DNA of 64,000 bases from positions 558,001-622,000 of the forward strand of contig NW_026291768.1 in assembly GCF_023091745.1 (NCBI RefSeq). The letters are read 5' to 3'. Below are positions 1 through 11,098 of this stretch, piece by piece; the stretch's first letter is position 1; every line of letters begins with the position of its first letter. The position numbers were made by a program, and so were the translations under genes. This DNA comes from Budorcas taxicolor (lineage: Eukaryota; Chordata; Mammalia; Artiodactyla; Bovidae). The notes beneath the pieces were generated by a model. That model ran no database searches. It was not told where the DNA came from and saw nothing but the letters and a program-made list of their open reading frames with translations.

Positions 1-500
1 TACTGCTGCAGCTCGGGAGGGAAGCGCACGTGCATGCCCCCACTCGAGACGAGGCCTGACTCCCCTGGGGAGACTCAGAGGCACCCCAAGATCCATGTCA
101 ACACTGGAGAGGAATGCTCAGGTTCCGGCCCCGACTCCACACAAGGACTTAGGCCCCGGCATCGACGGGACAGGAATCCTGAGAAGGTCCCTAGCACCTC
201 GCATGGGGACTGGCCCTTCCTGAGGCCACCAGAGCGGGTCCTTGAGGTCCCCGTCGTAACTCGAGAACACCTGCCGCAACTCGAGAATATCCAGGAGGTT
301 CTCCCCTGCAGGCGAGATGAGGCCCATTTCCGCAGAGGCTTCTCGGAGCTAATCACACCTCACCTCTGGAATGTCAAAAGGGTCCTTCACACCCTTGGTG
401 CAAGTCAAGAAGTTCCCCGACATACCCGTCTCCACTCGAGAGGAAACACGAGGGTCCCGCCCACATCCAGAGGAGCCCCGTTTCCGCCTCGTAGCTCGAG
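1..500 (+). repeat. Partial satellite I monomer at the left edge
   Basis: This is the downstream part of a monomer cut by the window edge. It starts inside the CTGCAGCTCGGG segment, just before the alternating purine-pyrimidine tract (24-37), and runs to the next GGATCC block. It carries markers of the sequence that leads into A-type units: GACGGGACAGG near 165 and CTCGAGATGAGGG at the junction with the unit starting at 501. Confidence 0.9.
24..37. other. 14-bp alternating purine-pyrimidine tract (one example of a per-monomer element)
   Basis: GCGCACGTGCATGC alternates purine and pyrimidine without a break for 14 bases and contains CACGTG and GCATGC palindromes. Such tracts are established candidates for Z-DNA under negative supercoiling. 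The same tract recurs in almost every monomer (for example 839-852). Some variants keep the alternation despite substitution (GCGTACGTGCATGC near 8178, 12255 and 44875; GTGCACGTGCATGC near 17963 and 53033). A few units break it (43246, 55462, 57095, 57911, 60353, 63598). Z-DNA formation here is inference. Confidence 0.55.
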
Positions 501-713
501 ATGAGGGATCCTTTCTCTGCTTCGTCGGGAAAGCATTCCCGGCATTCCCGTCGCATCTCAAGAGGAGGCCCTCTCAACAGGAACGGCGAGAGGAACTCCA
601 GGGTCCTGCCACCGTTCCAAGAGTCCCCCAGATGTCTCAGTCCATTCCAGAGGAACCTCTTTTCCCGTCACCGGCTCGTCTTTCACTCCGAGGATCGACT
701 CACACCAAGGTGG

Positions 714-719
714 CACGTG
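714..719. promoter_or_regulatory. CACGTG E-box present only in some monomer types
   Basis: GGCACGTGGCAC gives a third CACGTG upstream of the 13-bp tandem in types A, C', F (some), G, H and most C units. Types D, E and B1/B2 have GGCACTTGGC, GTCACTTGG or GGCTCTTGG instead. Where it is present, a monomer carries three E-boxes within about 135 bp (here 714, 795 and 842). Any factor binding is inference; what is seen is a type-specific palindrome. Confidence 0.35.
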
Positions 720-731
720 GCACAGCCCTGT

Positions 732-779
732 GGGAAAGCCTCGTGGGAAAGCCTCGAGGGAAAGCCTCGAGGGAAAGCC
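732..779 (+). repeat. Internal 13-bp tandem repeat (GGGAAAGCCTCGA), 3.7 copies
   Basis: Copies lie at 732-744 (ending CGT), 745-757, 758-770 and a truncated 771-779 that runs into CACAGATCCC. The same array occurs once per monomer. Most types keep 3.7 copies. B-type units have a degenerate second copy (TTTGAAAGCC) and a diverged end. One whole copy is missing in the units starting at 53504 and 62457, which explains their 803 and 802 bp lengths. This is the only part of the monomer whose length varies by more than a few bases, as expected for replication slippage. Confidence 0.85.
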
Positions 780-794
780 ACAGATCCCTTGATC

Positions 795-802
795 CACGTG
801 AC
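795..802 (-). promoter_or_regulatory. GTCACGTG site, conserved in nearly every monomer (example)
   Basis: The plus strand reads CACGTGAC; the reverse complement GTCACGTG matches the consensus of USF/TFE3-class bHLH-ZIP factors and also the budding-yeast centromere CDEI core (RTCACRTG). It sits at the same monomer position throughout, between the 13-bp tandem and the alternating purine-pyrimidine tract. Lost or altered copies are few: about 4875 and 17921 (CACGTCAC), 13846 (CACGTTAC), 56236 (CACGTGTC), 58675 and 61119 (CAAGTGAC), 55416 (GACGTGAC) and 60303. A bound factor is conjecture; mammals have no CDEI homologue at centromeres. Confidence 0.35.
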
Positions 803-1315
803 AGGAAGCGTGACCCTACTACTGCAGCTTGGGAGGAAGCGCACGTGCATGCCCCCACTCGAGACGAGGCCTGACTCCCCTGGGGAGACTGAGAGGCACC
901 CCAAGATCCATGTCAACACTGGAGAGGAATCCTCAGGTTCCGGCCCCGACTCCACACAAGGTCTTAGGCCCCGGCATCGATGGGAGAGGAATCCCGAGAT
1001 GGCCCCTAGCACCTCGCATGGGGACTGGCCCTTCCTGAGGCCACCAGAGCGGGTCCCTGAGGTCCCCGTCGTAACTCGAGAAGACCTGCCGCAACTCGAG
1101 TATATCCAGGAGGTTCTCCCCTGCAGGCGAGATGAGGCCCATTTCGGCAGAGGCTTCTCAGGGCTAATCACACCTCACCTCTGGAACATCGAAAGGTTCC
1201 TTCCCACCCTTGGTACAACTCAAGAAGTTCCCCGACATACCCGTCTCCACTCGAGAGGAAACACGAGGGTCCCGCCCACATCCAGAGGAGCCCCGTTTCC
1301 GCCTCGTAGCTCGAG

Positions 1316-2131
1316 GTGAGGGATCCTTTACGTGCTTCTTCAGGAAAGAATTCCCGGCGTTCCGGTCGCACCTCAAGAGGAGGCCCTCTAAACAGGAACG
1401 GCGAGAGGAAATCCAGGGTCGTGCCACCATTCCAAGAGTCCTCCAGATGTCTCAGTCCATTCCAGAGGAACCTCTTTTCCCTTCACCGGCTCGTCTTTCA
1501 CGCCGAGGATCGACTCACACCAACGTGGCTCTTGGCATAGCCCTTTGGGAAAGCCTCGTTTGAAAGCCTCGAGGGAAAGCCTCGAGAGAAGGACACAGAT
1601 CCCTTGATCCACGTGACAGGAAGTGTGACCCTACTGCTGCAGCTCGGGAGGGAAGCGCACGTGCATGCCCCCACTCGAGACGAAGCCTGATTCCCCTGGG
1701 GAGACTCAGAGGCACCCCAAAATCCATGTCAACACTGGAGAGGAATGCTCAGGTTCCAGCCCCGACTCCACATAAGGTCTTAGGACCCGGCATCGATGGG
1801 AGAGGAATCACGAGATGGCCCCTAGCAACTCGCATGGGGACTGGCCCTTCCTGAGGCCACCAGAGCGGGTCCTTGAGGTCCCCGTCGTAACTCTAGAACA
1901 CCTGCCGCAACTCGAGAATATCCAGGAGGTTCTCCCATGCAGGCGAGATGAGGCCCATTTCCGCAGAGGCTTCTCGGGGCTAATCACACCTCACCTCTGG
2001 AACGTCGAAAGGGTCCTTCACACCCTTGGTGCAACTCAAGAAGTTTCCCGACATACCCGTCACCACTCGAGAGGAAACACGAGAGTCCCGCCCACATCCA
2101 GAGGAGCACCGTTTCCGCCTCGTAGCTCGAG
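1316..2131 (+). repeat. Representative satellite I monomer (type B1) with 30-31 bp subrepeats
   Basis: This 816-bp unit illustrates the internal organisation. From just before its start, an AGAGG-like core inside a GA-rich/C-rich alternation recurs at 1254, 1284, 1314 (AGGTG), 1376, 1404 and about 1433 and 1464, giving steps of 30, 30, 62 (two units), 28, about 30 and about 31. That is the roughly 31-bp ancestral subrepeat known for the 1.715 family, so the monomer corresponds to about 26 degenerate subunits. EcoRI GAATTC lies at about 1349-1354. The right part holds the B form of the 13-bp tandem, with TTTGAAAGCCTCGAGGG in place of the second copy and AGAGAAGGACACAG at its end. Confidence 0.8.
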
Positions 2132-5100
2132 GTGAGGGATCCTTTCCCTACTTCATCGGGAAAGAATTCCGGGCGTTCCCGTCGCATCTCAAGAGGAGGC
2201 CCTCTCAACAGGAACGGCGAGAGGAACTCCAGGGTCCTGCCACCATTCCAAGAGTACCCCAGATGTCTCAGTCCATTCCAGAGGAACCTCTTTTCCCTTC
2301 ACCGGCTCGTCTTTCACGCCGAGGATCGACTCACACCAAGGTGGCACTTGGCACAGCCCTGTGGGAAAGCCTCGTGGGAAAGCCTCGAGGGATAGCCTCG
2401 AGGGAAAGCCACAGATCCCTTGATCCACGTGACAGGAAGCGTGACCCTACTGCTGCCGCTCGGGAGGGAAGCGCACGTGCATGCCCCCACTCGAGACGAG
2501 GCCTGACTCCCCTGGGGAGACTGAGAGGCACCCCAAGATCCATGTCAACACTGGAGAGGAATGCTCAGGTTCCGGCCCCGACTACACACAAGGTCTTAGG
2601 CCCCGGCATCGACGGGAGGGGAATCCCGAGATGGCCCCTAGCAACTCGCATGGGGAATGGCCCTTCCTGAGGCCACCAGAGCGGGTCCTTGAGGTCCCCG
2701 TCGTAACTCGAGAAGACCTGCCGCAACTCGAGAATATCCAGGAGGTTCTCCCCTGCAGGCGAGATGAGGCCCATTTCCGCAGAGGCGTCTCGGGGCTAAT
2801 CACACCTCACCTCTGGAACGTCGAAAGGTTCCTTCCCACCCTTGGTGCAACTCAAGAAATTCCCCGACATACCCGTCTCCACTCGAGAGGAAACACGAGG
2901 GTCCCGCCCACATCCAGAGGAGCCCCGTTTCCGCCTCGTAGCTCGAGGTGAGGGATCCTTTCCCTGCTTCGTCGGGAAAGAGTTCCCGGCGTTCCCGTCG
3001 CATCTTAAGAGGAGGCCCTCTCAACAGGAACGGCGAGAGGAACTGCAGGGTCGTGCCACCATTCCAAGAGTCCCCCAGATGTCTCAGTCCATTCCAGAGG
3101 AACCCCTTTTCCCTTCACCTGCTCGTCTTTCACGCCGAGGATCGACTCACACCAAGGTGTCACTTGGCACAGCCCTGTGGGAAAGCCTCGTGTGAAAGCC
3201 TCGAGGGAAAGCCTCGAGGGAAAGCCACAGATCCCTTGATCCACGTGACAGGAAGCGTGACCCTACTGCTGCAGCTCGGGAGGGAAGCGCACGTGCATGC
3301 CCCCACTCGAATCGAAGCCTGACTCCCCTGGGGAGACTGAGAGGCACCCCAAGATCCATGTCAACACTGGAGAGGAATCCTCAGGTTCCGGCCGCGACTC
3401 CACACAAGGAATTAGGCCCCGGCATCGATGGGAGAGGAATCCCGATAAGATCCCTAACAACTCGCATGGGGTTTGGCCCTTCCTGAGGCCACCAGAGCGG
3501 GTCCCTGAGGTCCCCGTCGTAACTCGAGAAGACCTGGCACAACTCGAGAATATCCAGGAGGTTCTCCCCTGCAGGCGAAATGAGGCCCGTTTCGCAGAGG
3601 CTTCTCGGGGCTAATCACACCTCACCTCTGGAACGTCGAAAGGTCCCTTCCCACCCTTGGTACAACTCAAGAAGTTCCCCGACTTACCCGTATCCACTCG
3701 AGAGTAAACACGAGGGTCCCGCCCACATCCAGAGGAGCCCCGTTTCTGCCTCGTAGCTCGAGGTTGCGGATCCTTTCCCTGCTTCGTCGGGAAAGAATTC
3801 CCGGCGTTCCTGTCGCATCTCAAAAGGAGGCCCTCTCAACAGGAACGGCGAGAGGAACTCCAGGGTCGTGCCACCATTCCAAGAGTCCCCCAGATGTCTC
3901 AGTCCATTCCAGAGGAACCTCTTTTCCCTTCAATGGCTCGTCTTTCATGCCGAGGATTGACTCACACCAAGGTGGCACTTGGCATAGCCCTGTGGGAAAG
4001 CCTCGTGGGAAAGCCTCGAGGGAAAGCCTCCAGGGAAAGCCACAGATCCCTTGATCCACGTGACAGGAAGCGTGACCCTACTGCTGCAGCTCGGGAGGAA
4101 AGCGCACGTGCATGCCCCCACTCGAGACGAAGCCTGACTCCCCTGGGGAGACTGAGAGGCACCCCAAGATCCATGTCAACACTGGAGAGGAATGCTCAGG
4201 TTCGGCCCCGACTCCACACAAGGTCTTAGGCCCCGTCATTGACGGGAGAGGAATCCCGAGATGGCCCCTAGCACCTCGCATGGGGACTGGCCCTTCCTGA
4301 GGCCACCAGAGCGGATCCCTGAGGTCCCCGTCGTAACTCGAGAAGACCTGCCGCAACTCCAGAATATCCAGGAGGTTCTCCCCTGCAGGCGAGATGAGGC
4401 CCATTTCCGCAGAGGCTTCTCGGAGCTAATCACACCTCACCTCTGGAACGTCAAATGGGTCCTTCACACTCTTGGTGCAACTCAAGAAGTTCCCCGACAT
4501 ACCCGTCTCCACTCGAGAGGAAACACGAGGGTCCCGCCCACATCCAGAGGAGCCCCGTTTCCGCCTCGTAGCTCGAGGTGAGGGATCCTTTCCCTGCTTC
4601 GTCGGGAAAGAGTTCCCGGCGTTCCCGTCGCATCTCAAGAGGAGGCCCTCTCAACAGGAACGGCGAGAGGAACTCCAGGGTCCTGCCACCGTTCCAAGAG
4701 TCCCCCAGATATCTCAGTCCATTCCAGAGGAACCTCTTTTCCCATCACCGGCTCGTCTTTCACTCCGAGGATCGACTCACACCAAGGTGGCACGTGGCAC
4801 AGCCCTGTGGGAAAGCCTCGTGTGAAAGCCTCGAGGGAAAGCCTCGAGGGAAAGCCACAGATCCCTTGATCCACGTCACAGGAAGCGTGACCCTACTGCT
4901 GCAGCTCAGGAGGGAAGCGCACGTGCATGCCCCCACTCGAGACGAGGCCTGACTCCCCTGGGGAGACTGAGAGGCACCCCAAGATCCATGTCAACACTGG
5001 AGAGGAATGCTCAGGTTCGGCTCCGACTCCACACAAGGACTTAGGCCCCGGCATCGACGGGACAGGAATCCTGAGAAGGTCCCTAGCACCTCGCATGGGG

Positions 5101-7024
5101 ACTGGCCCTTCCTGAGGCCACCAGAGCGGGTCCCTGAGGTCCCCGTCGTAACTCGAGAAGACCTGCCGCAACTCGAGAATATCCAGGAGGTTCTCCCCTG
5201 CAGGCGAGATGAGGCCCATTTCCGCAGAGGCTTCTCGGAGCTAATCACACCTCACCTCTGGAACGTCGAAAGGTTCCTTCCCACTCTTGGTACAACTCAA
5301 GAAGTTCCCCGACTTACCTGTCTCCACTCGAGAGTAAACACGAGGGTCCCGCCCACATCCAGAGGAGCCCCGTTTCCGCCTCGTAGCTCGAGGTGACGGA
5401 TCCTTTCCCTGCTTCGTCGGGAAAGAATTCCCGGCGTTCCCGTCCCATCTCAAGAGGAGGCCCTCTCAACAGGAACGGCGAGAGGAACTCCAGGGTCCTG
5501 CCACCGTTCCAAGAGTCCCCCAGATGTCTCAGTCCATTCCAGAGGAACCTGTTTTCCCGTCACCGGCTCATCTTTCACTCCGAGGATCGACTCACAACAA
5601 GGTGGCACGTGGCACAGCCCTGTGGGAAAGCCTCGTGGGAAAGCCTCGAGGGAAAGCCTCGAGGGAAAGCCACAGATCCCTTGATCCACGTGACAGGAAG
5701 CGTGACCCTACTGCTGCAGCTCGGGAGGGAAGCGCACGTGCATGCCCCCACTCGAGACGAGGCCTGACTCCCCTGGGGAGACTGAGAGGCACCCCAAGAT
5801 CCATGTCAACACTGGAGAGGAATCCTCAGGTTCCGGCCCCGACTCCACACAAGGTCTTAGGCCCCGGCATCGATAGGAGAGGAATCCCGAGAGGTCCCCT
5901 AGCACCTCGCATGGGGACTGGCCCTTCCTGAGGCCACCAGAGCGGGTCCCTGAGGTCCCCGTCGTAACTCGAGAAGACCTGCCGCAACTCGAGTATATCC
6001 AGGAGGTTCTCCCCTGCAGGCGAGATGAGGCCCATTTCGGCAGAGGCTTCTCAGGGCTAATCACACCTCACCTCTGGAACATCGAAAGGTTCCTTCCCAC
6101 CCTTGGTACAACTCAAGAAGGTCCCCGACATACCCGTCTCCACTCGAGAGGAAACACGAGGGTCCGGCCCACATCCAGAGGAGCCCCGTTTCCGCCTCGT
6201 AGCTCGAGGTGAGGGATCCTTTACGTGCTTCTTCAGGAAAGAATTCCCGGCGTTCCGGTCGCATCTCAAGAGGAGGCCCTCTCAACAGGAACGGCGAGAG
6301 GAACTCCAGGGTCGTGCCACCATTCCAAGAGTCCTCCAGATGTCTCAGTCCATTCCAGAGGAACCTCTTTTCCCTTCACCGGCTCGTCTTTCACGCCGAG
6401 GATCGACTCACACCAACGTGGCTCTTGGCATAACCCTTTGGGAAAGCCTCGTTTGAAAGCCTCGAGGGAAAGCCTCGAGAGAAGGACACAGATTCCTTGA
6501 TCCACGTGACAGGAAGTGTGACCCTAGTGCTGCAGCTCGGGAGGGAAGCGCACGTGCATGCCCCCACTCGAGACGAAGCCTGATTCCCCTGGGGAGACTC
6601 AGAGGCACCCCAAAATCCATGTCAACACTGGAGAGGAATGCTCAGGTTCCGGCCCCGACTCCACATAAGGTCTAAGGCCCCGGGATCGACGGGAGAGGAA
6701 TCCCGAGATGGCCCCTAGCAACTCGCATGGGGACTGGCCCTTCCTGAGGCCACCAGAGCGGGTCCCTGAGGTCCCCGTCATAACTCGAGAACACCTGCCG
6801 CAACTCGAGAATATCCAGGAGGTTCTCCCATGCAGGCGAGATGAGGCCCATTTCCGCAGAGGCTTCTCGGGGCTAATCACACCTCACCTCTGGAACGTCG
6901 AAAGGGTCCTTCCCACCCTTGGTGCAACTCAAGAAGTTTCCCGACATACCCGTCTGCACTCGAGAGGAAACACGAGGGTCCCGCCCACATCCAGAGGAGC
7001 ACCGTTTCCGCCTCGTAGCTCGAG

Positions 7025-10000
7025 GTGAGGGTCCTTTCCCTGCTTCGTCGGGAAAGAATTTCGGGCGTTCCCGTCGCATGTCAAGAGGAGGCCCTCTCAA
7101 CAGGAACGGCGAGAGGAACTCCAGGGTCGTGCCACCATTCCAAGAGTCCCCCAGATGTCTCAGTCCATTCCAGAGGAACCTCTTTTCCCGTCACCGGCTC
7201 GTCTTTCACTCCGAGGATCGACTCACACCAAGGTGGCACGTGGCACAGCCCTGTGGGAAAGCCTCGTGGGAAAGCCTCGAGGGAAACCCTCGAGGGAAAA
7301 CCACAGATCCCTTGATCCACGTGACAGGAAGCGTGACCCTACTGCTGCAGCTCGGGAGGGAAGCGCACGTGCATGCCCCCACTCGAGACGAAGCCTGACT
7401 CCCCTGGGGAGACTGAGAGGCACCCCAAGATCCATGTCAACACTGGAGAGGAATGCTCAGGTTCGGCCCCGACTCCACATAAGGTCTTAGGCCCCGTCAT
7501 CGACGGGAGAGGAATCCCGAGATGGCCCCTAGCACCTCGCATGGGGACTGGCCCTTCCTGAGGCCACAAGAGCGGGTCCCTGAGGTCCCCGTCGTAACTC
7601 GAGAAGACCTGCCGCAACTCGAGAATATCCAGGAGGTTCTCCCATGCAGGCGAGATGAGGCCCATTTCCGCAGAGGCTTCTTTGGGCTAATCACACCTCA
7701 CCTCTGGAACGTCGAAAGGGTCCTTCACACCCTTGGTGCAACTCAAGAAGTTCCCCGACATACCCGTCTCCACTCGAGAGGAAACACGAGGGTCCCGCCC
7801 ACATCCAGAGGAGCCCCGTTTCCGCCTCGTAGCTCGAGGTGAGGGATCCTTTCCCTGCTTCGTCGGGAAAGAGTTCCCGGCGTTCCCGTCGCATCTCAAG
7901 AGGAGGCCCTCTCAACAGGAACGGCGAGAGGAACTGCAGGGTCGTGCCACCATTCCAAGAGTCCCCCAGATGTCTCAGTCCATTCCAGAGGAACCCCTTT
8001 TCCCTTCACCTGCTCGTCTTTCACGCCGAGGATCGACTCACACCAAGGTGTCACTTGGCACAGCCCTGTGGGAAAGCCTCGTGTGAAAGCCTCGAGGGAA
8101 AGCCTCGAGGGAAAGCCACAGATCCCTTGATCCACGTGACAGGAAGCGTGACCCCACTGCTGCAGCTCGGGAGGGAAGCGTACGTGCATGCCCATACTCG
8201 AGACGAGGCCTGACTCCCCTGGGGAGACTCTGAGACACCCCAAGATCCATGTCAACACTGGAGAGGAATCCTCAGGTTCCGGCCCCGACTCCACACGAGG
8301 TCTTAGGCCCCGGCATCGATGGGAGCGGAATCCCGAGTTGGCGCCTAGCAAGGCGCATGGGGACTGGCCCTTCCTGAGGCCTCCAGAGTGGGTCCCTGAG
8401 GTCCCCGTCGTAACTCGAGAAAACCTGCCGCAACTCGAGAATATCCAGGAGGTTCTCCCATGCAGGCGAGATGAGGCCCATTTCCGCAGAGGCTTCTCCG
8501 GGCTAATCACACCTCACCTCTGGAACGTCGAAAGGGTCCTTCACACCCTTGGTGCAACTCAAGAAGTTCCCCGACGTACCCGTCTCCACTCGAGAGGAAA
8601 CACGAGGGTCCCGCCCACATCCAGAGGAGCCGGGTTTCTGCCTCGTAGCTCGAGGTGAGGGATCCTTTCCCTGCTTCGTCGGGAAAGAATTCCGGGCGTT
8701 CCCGTCCCATCTCAAGAGGAGGCCCTCTCAACAGGAACGGCGAGAGGAACTCCAGGGTCGTGCCACCATTCCAAGAGTCCCCCAGATGTCTCAGTCCATT
8801 CCAGAGGAAACTCTTTTCCCGTCACCGGCTCGTCTTTCACTCCGAGGATCGACTCACACCAAGGTGGCACGTGCACAGCCCTGTGGGAAAGCCTCGTGGG
8901 AAAGCCTCGAGGGAAAGCCTCGAGGGAAAACCACAGATCCCTTGATCCACGTGACAGGAAGCGTGACCCTACTGCTGCAGCACGGGAGGGAAGCGCACGT
9001 GCATGCCCCCACTCGAGACGAAGCCTGACTCCCCTGGGGAGACTGAGAGGCACCCCAAGATCCATGTCAACACTGGAGAGGAATGCTCAGGTTCGGCCCC
9101 GACTCCACATAAGGTCTTAGGCCCCGTCATCGACGGGAGAGGAATCCCGAGATGGCCCCTAGCACCTCGCATGGGGACTGGCCCTTTCTGAGGCCACCAG
9201 AGTGGGTCCCTGAGGTCCCCGTCGTAACTCGAGAAGACCTGCCGCAACTCCAGAATATCCAGGAGGTTCTCCCCTGCAGGCGAGATGAGGCCCATTTCCG
9301 CAGAGGCTTCTCGGAGCCAATCACACCTCACCTCTGGAACGTCGAAAGGGTCTTTCACACCCTTGGTGCAACTCAAGAAGTTCCCCGACATACCCGTCTC
9401 CACTCGAGAGGAAACACGAGGGTCCCGCCCACATCCAGAGGAGCCCCGTTTCCGCCTCGTAGCTCGAGGTGATGGATCCTTTCCCTGCTTCGTCGGGAAA
9501 GAATTCCCGGCGTTCCCGTCGCATCTCAAGAGGAGGCCCTCTAAAGAGGAACGGCGAGAGGAACTCCAGGGTCGTGCCACCATTCCAAGAGTCCCCCAGA
9601 TGTCTCAGTCCATTCCAGAGGAACCTCTTTTCCCTTCACCGGCTCGTCTTTCACACCGAGGATCGACTCACACCAAGGTGGCACGTGGCACAGCCCTGTG
9701 GGAAAGCCTCGTGGAAAGCCTCGAGGGAAAGCCTCGAGGGAAAGCCACAGATCCCTTGATTCACGTGACAGGAAGCGTGACCCTACTGCTGCAGCTCGGG
9801 AGGGGAAGCGCACGTGCATGCCCCCACTCGAGACGAGGCCTGACTCCCCTGGGGAGACTGAGAGGCACCCCAAGATCCATGTCAACACTGGAGAGGAATC
9901 CTCAGGTTCCGGCCGCGACTCCACACAAGGAATTAGGCCCCGGCATCGATGGGAGAGGAATCCCGATAAGATCCCTAACAACTCGCATGGGGTTTGGCCC

Positions 10001-11098
10001 TTCCTGAGGCCACCAGAGCGGGTCCCTGAGGTCCCCGTCGTAACTCGAGAAGACCTGGCGCAACTCGAGAATATCCAGGAGGTTCTCCCCTGCAGGCGAA
10101 ATGAGGCCCGTTTCGCAGAGGCTTCTCGGGGCTAATCACACCTCACCTCTGGAACGTCGAAAGGTCCCTTCCCACCCTTGGTACAACTCAAGAAGTTCCC
10201 CGACTTACCCGTCTCCACTCGAGAGTAAACACGAGGGTCCCGCCCACATCCAGAGGAGCCCCGTTTCCGCCTCGTAGCTCGAGGTTGCGGATCCTATCCC
10301 TGCTTCGTCGGGAAAGAATTCCCGGCGTTCCCGTCGCATCTCAAGAGGAGGCCCTCTCAACAGGAACGGCGAGAGGAACTCCAGGGCCGTGCCACCATTC
10401 CACGAGTCCCCCAGATGTCTCAGTCCATTCCGGAGGAACCTCTTTTCCCATCACCGGCTCGTCTTTCACGCTGAGGATCGACTCACACCAACGTGGCTCT
10501 TGTCAAAGCCATTTGGGAAAGCCTCGTTTGAAAGCCTCGAGGGAAAGCCTCGAGGGAAAACCACAGATCCCTTGATCCACGTGACAGGAAGCGTGACCCT
10601 ACTACTGCAGCTCGGGAGGGAAGCGCACGTGCATGCCCCCACACGAGACGAGGCCTGACTCCCTGGGGAGACTCAGAGGCACCCCAAAATCCATGTCAAC
10701 CCTGGAGAGGAATGCTCAGGTTCCGGCCCCGACTCCACACAAGGTCTTAGGCCCCGGCATCGACGGGAGAGGAATCCCGAGATGGCCCCTAGCAACTCGC
10801 ATGGGGACTGGCCCTTCCTGAGGCCACCAGAGCGGGTCCCTGAGGTCCCCGTCGTAACTCGAGAACACCTGCCGCAACTCGAGAATATTCAGCAGGTTCT
10901 CCCATGCAGGCGAGATGAGGCCCATTTCCGCAGAGGCTTCTCGGGGCTAATCACACCTCACCTCTGGAACGTCGAAAGGGTCCTTCCCACCCTTGGTGCA
11001 ACTCAAGAAGTTTCCCGACATACCCGTCTCCACTCGAGAGGAAACACGAGGGTCCCGCCCACATCCAGAGGAGCACCGTTTCCGCCTCGTAGCTCGAG
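7025..11098 (+). repeat. HOR block I, copy 1: C-D-C'-G-E (five monomers, 4,074 bp)
   Basis: Monomers start at 7025 (C), 7839 (D), 8655 (C'), 9469 (G) and 10284 (E, chimeric). The same order follows at 11099 with offsets of 4074-4081 bp. Diagnostic shared features are GAATTTCGGGCG in C, AAAGAGTTCCCGG plus CCCCACTGCTG and GCGTACGTGCATG in D, GAGCCGGGTTTCTGCC before C', CTCTAAAGAGG and GTGATGGATCC in G, and the GATAAGATCCCTAAC block before E. The left limit of similarity extends back to about 6.7 kb. The EcoRI site is destroyed in C (GAATTT) and D (GAGTTC), so digestion should give dimers and trimers here. Confidence 0.85.
10284..11098 (+). repeat. Chimeric monomer: E-type left end, I-type right part
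   Basis: The unit begins with the E hallmark GTTGCGGATCC, but from about 10325 onward it follows the I type seen at 43720, 54307 and 55939. It has CCGTCGCATCTCAAGAGG rather than the E form with CTCAAAAGG, then CATTCCACGAG, CATTCCGGAGG and CACCAACGTGGCTCTTG with GCCATTTGGG. The companion E unit at 14363 continues as plain E. The switch near 10325 is best read as unequal exchange or conversion between non-orthologous monomers. Confidence 0.7.

Larger units (their letters stand above)
501..7024 (+). repeat. Mixed monomer block A-B1-C-D-E-D'-F-B1
   Basis: Eight monomers start at 501 (A), 1316 (B1), 2132 (C), 2948 (D), 3763 (E), 4578 (D'), 5393 (F) and 6209 (B1). Markers just after each start: A has AAAGCATTCCCGGCATTCCC; B has TTTACGTGCTTCTTCAGG; D and D' have AAAGAGTTCCCGG; E has GTTGCGGATCC; F has GTGACGGATCC and CCGTCCCATCTC. 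No higher-order period is visible inside this block, but most of its parts reappear further right. The B1-C junction (about 1100-2295) recurs near 51660-52850, and the start of D (about 2590-2860) resembles the start of the units at 43720 and 54307. Confidence 0.8.

Noticed and set aside
732..779. CRISPR-like short direct repeats
   Set aside because: The 13-bp copies are adjacent without unique spacers and sit inside a vertebrate-type satellite; there are no cas genes.
2967..2983. Functional CENP-B box in every monomer
   Set aside because: CTTCGTCGGGAAAGAGT has the first TTCG core but lacks the required A and C of the second part. Twelve of seventeen matches without the essential bases is not enough.
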